From NCBI GenBank assembly GCA_903921455.1, contig CAIXPZ010000093.1, positions 1-13,158 on the forward strand: a DNA stretch of 13,158 bases, written 5' to 3'. The stretch is from an uncultured Verrucomicrobia subdivision 3 bacterium (lineage in GTDB: Bacteria; Verrucomicrobiota; Verrucomicrobiae; Limisphaerales; UBA11358). Below, piece after piece: positions 1 through 6,582 of the stretch; the first letter of the stretch is position 1; every line of letters starts with the position of its first letter. Under the pieces are notes generated by a model, which saw only the letters and a list, made by a program, of their open reading frames with translations, did not search any database and was not told the DNA's origin. A program made the translations under genes and the position numbers.

Positions 1-307
1 ACAGCTTTTGCTCGCTCCGCTAATCTTCCGCTCCGGCTGCCTACGCTCCAGAGCGCTGCACTCCCAAAACTGGCCGGACTCACTAGGAAAACCAAGATAG
101 TCTGAGACCCCGATGCTGGGTTTCATTGGCCTGCTGGCTCGGGTTTGACCCTGACTCCCGCAAACCGGCCAGCATTCCACTACACCCATCACCGGGGACT
201 CAGAAAAATTGGCATCGCGCTACCGCGACGATGCCAGGCAACGAGACCAGACGCCCCGACAAATTGGAGAGAGCTTTGCGGCTCCGTTGTCATGCAGGAA
301 TGCTTAC

Positions 308-466
308 CCGGACAAAACACAAGAGCAGTTATATTCAAAGCCGCCCCTAAAACCGGCTTCCGCAAGCGGACCCTCCGGTTTTGGGTCCCCGCCGTCTCCC
401 CGCGAAATGCCGCGCCCGACGGCCCGGTTCATTGAGATATAACTGCGTCTTGTGTTCAATCCGGCG
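308..466. repeat. MITE-like element with about 30-bp imperfect terminal inverted repeats
   Basis: Left arm 308-337 and right arm 431-466 are imperfect reverse complements: the left reads CCGGA-CAA-AACACAAGA-GCAGTTATAT, and the reverse complement of the right reads CCGGA-TTG-AACACAAGA-C-GCAGTTATAT. The interior contains a nested hairpin (AAAACCGG 349-356 with CCGGTTTT 375-382, enclosing TCCGC-AA-GCGGA at 359-370) and an alternative pairing GGACCC 368-373 with GGGTCC 383-388. The inner hairpin has A-tract and T-tract flanks like a weak bidirectional terminator. There is no coding potential. It could be a non-autonomous transposon remnant or a structured RNA. I cannot identify target-site duplications. 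Confidence 0.45.
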
Positions 467-478
467 GCTGCCTTGTCA

Positions 479-537
479 CCCCGATAGCTCCGGCGTCCCC
501 GCCGGTCGCGCCATCCCCCATGGCGCTGCTATCGGGG
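479..537. repeat. T-shaped palindrome (perfect three-way junction)
   Basis: The outer stem CCCCGATAGC (479-488) pairs perfectly with GCTATCGGGG (528-537). Inside lie two perfect hairpins: CCGGCG-TCCC-CGCCGG (490-505) and GCGCCAT-CCCCC-ATGGCGC (508-526). The joints are only T489, T506-C507 and T527, so all but four bases outside the loops are paired. The geometry recalls T-shaped viral inverted terminal repeats and REP doublets. The sequence itself is not one I recognise. Confidence 0.7.
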
Positions 538-685
538 CGCCAACTGGCCGGCATCCTGCACGCCAACTCCGCCGCTCCGCTGTTTTAAAAAATATGGTCG
601 GGGCGTCTTACCCCAAAGCCCCCGCCCATCCCTTGCGCTTTCGACCCTTCCATCCCCAAGGGTCGGCGCTGGCACGCTTGCCTTC

Positions 686-1071
686 GGCAGGTGGCGCTGC
701 CACCTCGCTCTTGTCCGCCACAGACGGACGGCACGTTTCACTTTTGTGCTCGCCGACTCGCACGGCACGTCCTGCCCAGGACTTTTGTGCTCCGCGCTAG
801 GGCGCTGCCGCGCTGATCGCGCTTCGCACTTTGCCACGCCCGCACCCGCGGGCTATGTCCTCAATCGCCAGACCGGCTTTCACGCTTCGCTCTTGTCTTC
901 GCTAATAGCTCAGACGCACGCGTTGGCAGGTGGCGCTGCCACCGCTCTGGTGCTCCGCACTCACGCGGCCACCGGCCGCTTTTGTGGCTGTCTCACGCCA
1001 GCCACCGCACGCTTCGCTTTTGTCCGCCTTCGTAGGACGGCTTCTGTCCTCATGCGCCGGACCGGCTTTCA
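686..1071. repeat. Degenerate duplicated block
   Basis: Three blocks occur twice in the same order. GGCAGGTGGCGCTGCCACC, itself a hairpin, is identical at 686-704 and 925-943. TCGCTYTTGTCCGCC, six variable bases, then GGACGGC occurs at 705-732 and 1014-1041. A block of about 29 nt ending GACCGGCTTTCA occurs at 854-882 and 1043-1071. Spacing between blocks differs, so this is an old, eroded tandem duplication or a scatter of related palindromic units. No protein is supported. Confidence 0.5.
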
Positions 1072-1244
1072 TGGTGGGGAAATGGTTGCTTCGAGGGTTG
1101 GCCAAACGCTACGTCAGTTCACAGGCGTTCAGAGTTCGCCAGTAGTGAAAAACTGGACAACCTGCCAACAGCGGCATAAAGTCAGATTCATGACAAAGGA
1201 TAGGCTACACAAGCCAACGTCCATTATCTAGTAGGCCACAGCGT

Positions 1245-1520
1245 ATGATTCTAGGACTATTATTATTTTGCGGCTTTCCGGCGCTGATAGCAGTTCTGCC
1301 GACATCTTTCTTTTGTCGCTATCGAATCACACAAGGGAAGCCAGTATCATTTGGAGCAGCATTCATGGGCGGTTTGTGTGCTGCCTCGTTCACGATGATT
1401 TTTGCCAGCGGCTACTTTCACTCACTGCTTGGTTTTCTTCACGCTTTAGCTTTTGTTGCGCCGCCGAGCTTTGTCGCGGCTGGGTTAGTTGTGATGTATT
1501 ATCGTCACAAGATTGTATGA
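1245..1520 (+). CDS. Small predicted membrane protein
   Basis: This 91-aa protein is mostly hydrophobic, with segments at about residues 1-20, 36-56 and 62-85 that look like three membrane helices, and a basic C-terminus (YYRHKIV) likely cytoplasmic. I do not recognise a family. Base composition is clearly less GC-rich than the phage block to its right, so it has a different history. It faces the terminase gene tail to tail, 69 bp away, with no strong terminator between. The ATG has no clear Shine-Dalgarno sequence. It could be a host gene or a cargo gene. A chance reading frame cannot be excluded, but the alternation of hydrophobic segments and loops favours a real protein. Confidence 0.5.
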   Translation: MILGLLLFCGFPALIAVLPTSFFCRYRITQGKPVSFGAAFMGGLCAASFTMIFASGYFHSLLGFLHALAFVAPPSFVAAGLVVMYYRHKIV

Positions 1521-1589
1521 TGACGATGTGCCCTAATGTAATGTTGAACTACATCAATTCGTAGATCGTCATTCGCAAATCGTAATTTC

Positions 1590-2987
1590 CTAAAACCCCC
1601 TCAGCTTCCGCACGGTGATCGTCCGCGACTTAGTCGCCACCAGATACCGCAGCGCATCCGCGCAATCGTCGCCGCCGATGCCGTCCTCATCGGCATCCAC
1701 CTTCAAAATGTCTTCGGCTTTATTCGGGTCGTGTTGCAGGCCGGGCAGTGTGTCCAGCAACCTGGAACAGCGCGAAAGGATAAAAAGCGTTGGCCGGATC
1801 CCGGCGTCAACGTCACCAAACCGCGTCATGATTTCCGCCCAGCCGTTCACACGATCGGTGTTCGCGCACCGCAAGGTGATCCCGTGCTTCGCATACTGCG
1901 CGGCGATGGTGGTCCCGTCACTCTGGCGGGAGAACACATCGGCGCCGGCCACAATCCGTTTCAGATCCCCGACTTCGAGCTTCCGACCACCGATTTTGTG
2001 ACGGCCCAGCATCGCCTTGATCGCAGCGGCGTGCCGCTCCGGCAACCACAGACGCTCCGCGTGTTCGTCCACCACGAAAATGTTCCCGTCGCCATCGGTG
2101 CAGCCGAGCAGCGCCACGGTGTAGTGGGCAAAACCATAGTCCAGGGCGACGAAAAACTCGCGGGCGCGCGTTTCATCAAAATTGTCCAAGACATGAATTT
2201 CGCGACGAAGAGCCGTGAAATACTGTCCGGCGGCAATGTCCCAATCGCCGTCCAGCCAGGCGCGTTTTTGCCAGCCGGTCAGATTTTCCAGCACCTTGCG
2301 ATACTCCGGATTATTAAACGAATTGTCGCTCACGCGCGCCGGCACAAAGCGCGTTTCCGTTTCACGCTTCTCCAGATACGGCAGCACAAAACGCGTGCGA
2401 TACCACGCATGACCAATCCCGCCCGGATTCGTCGTGCTGTAAATGCGCGGGCGCCAGTTTGGTTTGCTGGACCGGCAGCACGTCGTGATGTCCTGATATT
2501 TTCGGGCGGTCAGGGTGGTAGCTTCCTCGACCGCAATCACATCAAACTCAATGCCCAAGTAGTTATCAATTTCCGACTCGGTCTTGTAGTGGCCGATGAC
2601 AATGCGCGAACCATTCTTGAACGTCAGCACCCCTCGGAACGCCGAAAATTCATGCGGCAGCCGGGTGAATAGCCGACGGCGAAAATCCTCAAAATTTTCA
2701 ATATTGGACTTGGCGGTTTTCCGCAGGAGGAGGCATTTCAGTCCTGGGACCCGCTGGCAATCGTCAGCCCCGAGCTGCGCCAGCAACCAATGCGACTTGC
2801 CGCCGCCACGCGCACCGCCGTAACCAATGGCCGTCGGCCCGTTCGGCAAATCGCACAATCGCGCCGCCGCACTGGCGGCCAGTTGCCGCGATTGCAAAAT
2901 CACGTCGGCCCGCTCGAAGCGGTGCATCTGGTCCTTCGGGCAGCCCGCCCGCCGACCCATCAAAAAATAGCGTTCCCAAGGTGTCAT
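1590..2987 (-). CDS. Phage terminase large subunit (TerL)
   Basis: ATP-driven motor and nuclease that cuts concatemeric phage DNA and packs it into the prohead. The 465-aa protein shows an ATPase domain with a Walker A at residues 57-65 (GGARGGGKS), a Walker B at about 148-156 (FDVIAVEEA) and a coupling motif YSTTNPGG at 183-190. An RNase H-like nuclease domain follows, with Asp283 in ALDYG, Asp350 and the terminal GGDDCADAL acidic cluster at 438-446. Length is normal for the family. The ATG at 2987 overlaps the small-terminase stop as ATGA, so I prefer it to longer upstream starts that would extend deep into the terS gene. It is the last gene of the operon; no portal gene follows, which is unusual. 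Confidence 0.93.
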   Translation of the reverse strand: MTPWERYFLMGRRAGCPKDQMHRFERADVILQSRQLAASAAARLCDLPNGPTAIGYGGARGGGKSHWLLAQLGADDCQRVPGLKCLLLRKTAKSNIENFEDFRRRLFTRLPHEFSAFRGVLTFKNGSRIVIGHYKTESEIDNYLGIEFDVIAVEEATTLTARKYQDITTCCRSSKPNWRPRIYSTTNPGGIGHAWYRTRFVLPYLEKRETETRFVPARVSDNSFNNPEYRKVLENLTGWQKRAWLDGDWDIAAGQYFTALRREIHVLDNFDETRAREFFVALDYGFAHYTVALLGCTDGDGNIFVVDEHAERLWLPERHAAAIKAMLGRHKIGGRKLEVGDLKRIVAGADVFSRQSDGTTIAAQYAKHGITLRCANTDRVNGWAEIMTRFGDVDAGIRPTLFILSRCSRLLDTLPGLQHDPNKAEDILKVDADEDGIGGDDCADALRYLVATKSRTITVRKLRGF

Positions 2988-3562
2988 GGTGTTTTCTCCG
3001 GTAAGGCGGGCACGGCCTCGACGTCCACAATTTCCCCCGGCAGAGGCTCCCCATAAATTTTCTCCAGTGCGACGGTGACCTCGACGCGCATCGTCGGCAG
3101 ATCGTCGCCGTTGCGCCGCTCGCCATCGGTGCCGAGGCCCGTCGCCAGCCGACCCAGCTTGCTGGCGATCTCCAGCATCCGGGCGATGTCGGCCAGGTTG
3201 GCGTAAACCTTGTCTTTCTCCATGTAAGCCGCCAGACCCTTTTTCGCGGCGGCAATAGCCGCCTCGTGCATGGCCCACTCGGTTTCGCGAAGTTTTTGCT
3301 CCCGGCTGGACCATTCCGCCGCCTTGCCGCGCGCGGTGGCCTCAATCGCCTCGCGCTCGACGATGGCGAGGTGTGCGCCGTGTGCCGCCACTCGCGCCGG
3401 CCAATCAAACTTGGCCGACCACCGCCCCAGCAGCGTCACACTTTTCTGCAACTGCCGCGCAACCTCGGCCAGTGACCGCTGTGCTCCCAGGCTCAGATAC
3501 AGACTGAAAGCGGCAAATGCCTTAACGGACTCCCGCTCTTGTTTTTCGAATATATGCGACAT
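2984..3562 (-). CDS. Phage terminase small subunit (TerS)-like, helix-turn-helix
   Basis: Expected role: recognise the packaging site on phage DNA and recruit the large terminase. The 192-aa protein has an N-terminal helix-turn-helix at about residues 30-60 (SLAEVARQLQKS followed by RWSAKFDWPARVAAH), a pattern typical of TerS-type HTH domains. A long charged, helix-forming middle (70-150, Ala/Glu/Lys-rich) may serve for oligomerisation, and the C-terminal tail is acidic and Pro-rich. The ATG at 3562 lies four bases after the stop of the zinc-finger gene, and the stop overlaps the terL start (ATGA). Assignment rests on the HTH pattern and on position directly before terL. Confidence 0.8.
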   Translation of the reverse strand: MSHIFEKQERESVKAFAAFSLYLSLGAQRSLAEVARQLQKSVTLLGRWSAKFDWPARVAAHGAHLAIVEREAIEATARGKAAEWSSREQKLRETEWAMHEAAIAAAKKGLAAYMEKDKVYANLADIARMLEIASKLGRLATGLGTDGERRNGDDLPTMRVEVTVALEKIYGEPLPGEIVDVEAVPALPEKTP

Positions 3563-3566
3563 AAGT

Positions 3567-4295
3567 TCAGACTTTCTCGGTGGCCAGTGTGGTTCGCACT
3601 TCGGCCAGGGTTTTAGCGACCGGTTGACCGCCGCGCCACCAGTGGTAGCGCTCCGGCGAATCAAATGGGATAACCAGCGTTCCGCCGGCGGTCAGGAACG
3701 GCAGCCGTTCATGGTGCCCGTCCGGAAGGACAGGCGATAAACCCGTTTCCGCCGCCAAATCAGGTAGGACGTTTAGGACGGCACACTCCCAGTCCTTATA
3801 TATATACACGGGTGCATATATATTAGTGGGTGCAGTTTCATTCCTATACGCGCGAGACATTAAAGAACCCGTCCTAACCGTCCTAATGTCATTACAAAGT
3901 AAATCAGGCTGGCCGCTGTCGGGGGTGTTGGACGCTGACGCCGGCGGGGTGATTTTTGCCTCGCTTGAAACTGACTCGGCAACTGGCGTCCTAAGCGTCC
4001 TAACCGTGAAAGTGTCCAAAGCCGTCTTCACCGACCGGACCGCCGGCAACGCGGTCGGCGTTTTGAGTCGCAGGGTGAAAGTTCCCGGCTGGCGGACGCC
4101 GGCCAGCGCCCAGATCCGTTTGCGGTGGTCGCGGTCCTTGGGATAAACGCAGCAGCCGAACTTGCCGCTGGGATAAATCCGCAGATGTTCGCCGGCGCGA
4201 TCGTTGCCGCCTTCGGCGCAGGCCGGGCACCGCGCCTGGACGATGCCGCCGGCCAGCTTGCGCACCTTTTCCAATTTGGCGACGTCCAGACTCAT
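3567..4295 (-). CDS. Primase-associated zinc-finger protein
   Basis: The N-terminus carries a zinc-ribbon-like set: Cys23-x2-Cys26, His37, Cys48/Cys49 and His57, followed by RKRIWALAG. This resembles zinc-binding domains of phage primases, so I infer template recognition for the primase encoded immediately upstream. Residues 75-180 are a low-complexity linker; residues 185-242 form a second conserved-looking block rich in His, Trp and Pro (LPDGHHERLPF, YHWWRGG). It is 242 aa from the ATG at 4295, which overlaps the primase stop as ATGA. The linker DNA holds repeats and an AT-rich palindrome that may be an origin (listed separately). Exact function is unproven; a catalytic TOPRIM domain is not visible. 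Confidence 0.65.
   Translation of the reverse strand: MSLDVAKLEKVRKLAGGIVQARCPACAEGGNDRAGEHLRIYPSGKFGCCVYPKDRDHRKRIWALAGVRQPGTFTLRLKTPTALPAVRSVKTALDTFTVRTLRTPVAESVSSEAKITPPASASNTPDSGQPDLLCNDIRTVRTGSLMSRAYRNETAPTNIYAPVYIYKDWECAVLNVLPDLAAETGLSPVLPDGHHERLPFLTAGGTLVIPFDSPERYHWWRGGQPVAKTLAEVRTTLATEKV
3764..4007. other. Candidate replication origin: iteron pairs around an AT-rich palindrome
   Basis: The repeat core TTAGGACG / CGTCCTAA occurs as three pairs, each with 9-bp spacing: TAGGACG at 3765 and 3774 (one orientation), CGTCCTAA at 3870 and 3879, and CGTCCTAA at 3987 and 3996 (opposite orientation). A near match GTCCTTA lies at 3792-3798. Between the first two pairs sits an AT palindrome, arms 3798-3808 and 3813-3823, with 10 of 11 positions paired. 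The DNA is inside the linker of the zinc-finger gene. Iterons plus an AT-rich unwinding element inside a replication gene match the design of the lambda origin; P4-type primase-helicases also bind short iterons. Function is inferred. Confidence 0.45.
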
Positions 4296-6232
4296 GCGGC
4301 CTCCAGAATCAGTTCGGACGCCTCCAGCAGTTGGACGCGTTTCCAGCCGCGATTCGATTTTTTGCCGTCGCGCTCGATGCAATGGCACTTCGTCACATGG
4401 AACTCATCCAGCATGATGTCTGGCAGGATGCGTTCCACGATGGCGGACGGCAGCGCGTTCCAGCCCTTGTCCGCACAAAATTCCGCGTAGCCCTGGCTGA
4501 TTTCGCTGGTCGTCACGTCGCCGTAGGCATATTTCTGCAGGCGCTCCTTCACGAACAGCCGCAGGCTGTCGCTCTCCGCCAGCAGCGAATCAATCCGCCC
4601 GCGTTGACCGTCCGACAGCCTGAAGTCGCCCAGCTCGGCAAACTCCGCCTGCAGCTTCACGAAACCCGCCAGCGCCCAGCGCAAAATCCCGCTGCCTTCA
4701 TCCCGCAGCAACACATGATCGAAATCCAGAATCCGTTTCGCCGGCGGCGGATTCTGGTAGCGGACAATCAGCAGCCGGCGGCGCCACGCGCTCGTGTCGC
4801 CTTCCAGCCGCACGCGCAGCCGCGAGTTGCACGTCATGATGACATTGAACGTCCCGAACATGGGAAAATCCCCGTTCAAACCCTTGCCCTCGCCGGACAA
4901 CGGATCCCCGCCGACCAGCGACTTCAAAATCGTGGCCCCGCGTTGCATGAGAAAATCCCCCGGCACATCCGGCCCGATCAGCAGCGTCTTGCCGCGATAC
5001 CGGAACGTCTCAAACCGTTCCAGCAGACATTCCGTGCGGAGCTGGTAGCTGTTCGTCAGGCCCACGAGCGCCTGGATGATGCGCACCAGCGTGCCCTTGC
5101 CGCCGTTGGCCGTGCCATCGAGAATCATCAGCCGTTGCGGCAGGTTGTAGCCGAACAGCGCCAGCCCAGCCCAGCGTTGCAGCAAGTCGGCGTCGTCCGG
5201 CTCGACGGCGGAATAAATCAGTTCGTTCAGGAAGCGCGGGCACTCGGCTTCCGCGTCAAAAGCGTAAGGCGATTGGTTGCGGGAATAGTCTTCCGGCGAA
5301 AATCCGCCGAAAGTCACGTCGCCATCGGTGCCCAGGTGAATCACCCCGTTGGCGACGTGGATGAAGCGTTGCTTCGACAGGAAAACCCCGCGTTGCTCCA
5401 CGATGCCCATCAGCGCGCTCACCACCGCCTTGAGCTTGTTTTGCGTTATCTGGATTTCGAGCGTGAACTGTTGCACCTCCCGGCTGATTTCCAGGATCCG
5501 TGCCGAAATGGTTTCGCGGATGCTCTCCGGCGTGCTGGCCTCCCACAGCCCGGTGCCGGCCGCGTAGCGGTAAAACGTTTTTTCATCGGGATCATAGAGC
5601 ACGCGATTCTCGCGCGCATACAGCGCGGCCCAATAGCGTTCATTGATGCCGCTCACCTTGCCGTCTTTGTTCGTGTAAAACGGCTGGCCATATTCCTTCG
5701 CCAACGCCGCCAAGGCGTCGCGCTCGGCAGCGCCCACCCAGGGCAATTCCCAGCCGTCCGGCCATTGAATCTCCGCAAACGCAATGGCCACGGGCTGATT
5801 GGTTACGGTCACCGTATAATCCATGCCCTTCGGATGCCGGCCGAAAATCGTCGAGAGCCGGCCGTTTGCCCGCCACTCAAAATGTTTCGTGGTGCAGCTC
5901 GGCGGAAAGTCGCCCGCGACCCTCACCCACACCATACCGCCGCGACTGCCGCGCGAGCGCGTTGTCGTCGCCAGCGCCGGATTGACGGCGAGGAAAGCCG
6001 CCAAATCCTCATCCTGGTCGAAGTCCAGCGCGCACAGCCCGCCGGACATCTGCCCGAGATAAACGGCGATGTTGAATTCGCCCGACGCCAGCGCATGCCG
6101 GTAGGCCGGCGTCTGCGTCGCCTCGAAAGGCCGTTGCGTGTAAGTCACCGCCGGCATCTTCGTGCCGTGGATGCACGGCACGAGGAACGCATCCGCCCCC
6201 AGCAGTGGTTCAATGGTTTCGAGTGGATTCAT
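4292..6232 (-). CDS. Bifunctional primase-polymerase/D5-like primase-helicase (P4 alpha type)
   Basis: Makes primers and unwinds DNA to start phage replication. In the 646-aa protein, an N-terminal prim-pol domain shows LDFDQDED with the metal-binding Asp70 and Asp72, and IFGRHPKG (His133) as the likely nucleotide-binding His. A D5_N-like region spans about 205-345. The SF3-type helicase follows, with Walker A GTANGGKGT at 373-381, Walker B around LLIGPDVP (417-424), sensor NVIMTCNS (463-470) and arginine finger AWRRRLL (482-488). A winged-helix-like C-terminus covers about 550-646. The ATG at 6232 overlaps the preceding gene by 23 nt; no Shine-Dalgarno sequence is evident. Length and domain order are normal for phage and satellite primases of the D5/P4 class. 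Confidence 0.92.
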   Translation of the reverse strand: MNPLETIEPLLGADAFLVPCIHGTKMPAVTYTQRPFEATQTPAYRHALASGEFNIAVYLGQMSGGLCALDFDQDEDLAAFLAVNPALATTTRSRGSRGGMVWVRVAGDFPPSCTTKHFEWRANGRLSTIFGRHPKGMDYTVTVTNQPVAIAFAEIQWPDGWELPWVGAAERDALAALAKEYGQPFYTNKDGKVSGINERYWAALYARENRVLYDPDEKTFYRYAAGTGLWEASTPESIRETISARILEISREVQQFTLEIQITQNKLKAVVSALMGIVEQRGVFLSKQRFIHVANGVIHLGTDGDVTFGGFSPEDYSRNQSPYAFDAEAECPRFLNELIYSAVEPDDADLLQRWAGLALFGYNLPQRLMILDGTANGGKGTLVRIIQALVGLTNSYQLRTECLLERFETFRYRGKTLLIGPDVPGDFLMQRGATILKSLVGGDPLSGEGKGLNGDFPMFGTFNVIMTCNSRLRVRLEGDTSAWRRRLLIVRYQNPPPAKRILDFDHVLLRDEGSGILRWALAGFVKLQAEFAELGDFRLSDGQRGRIDSLLAESDSLRLFVKERLQKYAYGDVTTSEISQGYAEFCADKGWNALPSAIVERILPDIMLDEFHVTKCHCIERDGKKSNRGWKRVQLLEASELILEAA

Positions 6233-6566
6233 TGTGTGCGACGATTTGTTGCTGAATTTGTTGGTGGTCCCGGATCATGCTTTCAACGTGCTTCCGCCAG
6301 CTTTCGCGCCGTTCGGTGTCAGGGATGACCTCCAGCGCCACCTTGGCGTTGATCATCACTTCACCGGTGACGGGATTTGGCACCAGGTATTTGCCGCCGG
6401 AAATTTTTGCCAGGAGCGGCGCGTGCTGCGGGCCGATGCCCATGTCCGCCGGATCAATCCACATGGTTCCATCCGACCCGAAACCCATGGCCGACAATCG
6501 CGTTCCGCCCCCCGGACAGGAAACGGGCATCATGTAAATCGTCAATGTGCGTTGCGGTGTGTTCAT
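6210..6566 (-). CDS. Conserved-looking hypothetical phage protein
   Basis: This 118-aa protein starts at the ATG at 6566, 16 bases after the helicase stop; a longer upstream start would overlap the helicase gene. The N-terminus (TLTIYMMPVSCPGGGTRL) is Gly/Pro-rich and beta-like, the middle (MWIDPADMGIG, ISGGKYLVPNPVTGEVMINAKVALEV) reads as a small beta-rich fold, and the C-terminus (residues 85-118) is a charged amphipathic helix rich in Gln. No catalytic motif or zinc ligand set is visible, and I do not recognise a family. Its place between helicase and primase suggests an accessory replication role. Confidence 0.6.
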   Translation of the reverse strand: MNTPQRTLTIYMMPVSCPGGGTRLSAMGFGSDGTMWIDPADMGIGPQHAPLLAKISGGKYLVPNPVTGEVMINAKVALEVIPDTERRESWRKHVESMIRDHQQIQQQIVAHNESTRNH

Positions 6567-6582
6567 TTTCGTTTTGTTGTTT

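Larger units (their letters stand above)
1..1244. other. Gene-free, hairpin-dense region
   Basis: No reading frame here looks like a real protein; the open frames are short, mutually overlapping and rich in Arg, Ala and Pro, as expected by chance in GC-rich DNA. The stretch is instead dense in inverted repeats: an imperfect stem at 132-147/161-174, GGCATCG/CGATGCC at 211-217/229-235, the larger elements listed separately at 308-466 and 479-537, CGACCCTT/AAGGGTCG at 642-649/658-665, and AGGTGGC/GCCACCT at 689-695/699-705. Repeats recur between 686 and 1071. It could be a repeat sink, a decayed element, or structured noncoding DNA next to the prophage. I see no tRNA, rRNA or integron attC core sites. 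Confidence 0.6.

Noticed and set aside
479..537. tRNA or hammerhead ribozyme explanation for the three-way fold
   Set aside because: Only two internal hairpins, C-rich loops, no tRNA conserved bases, and no hammerhead core (CUGAUGA, GAAA) at the junction.
686..1071. CRISPR array or integron attC cluster
   Set aside because: Repeats are few, unequal and unevenly spaced, with no cas gene, and the conserved attC core sites are not found.
1521..1589. Terminator between the membrane gene and terL
   Set aside because: No GC-rich stem with a T-run is visible on either strand.
1731..2672. 313-aa rightward open frame
   Set aside because: It is antisense to the large terminase ATPase and nuclease domains and has no protein-like pattern.
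4331..6328. 665-aa open frame opposite the primase gene
   Set aside because: It mirrors the primase-helicase, whose motifs are unmistakable. Its product is Arg/Gln/His-rich without domains, a common artefact of GC-rich DNA.
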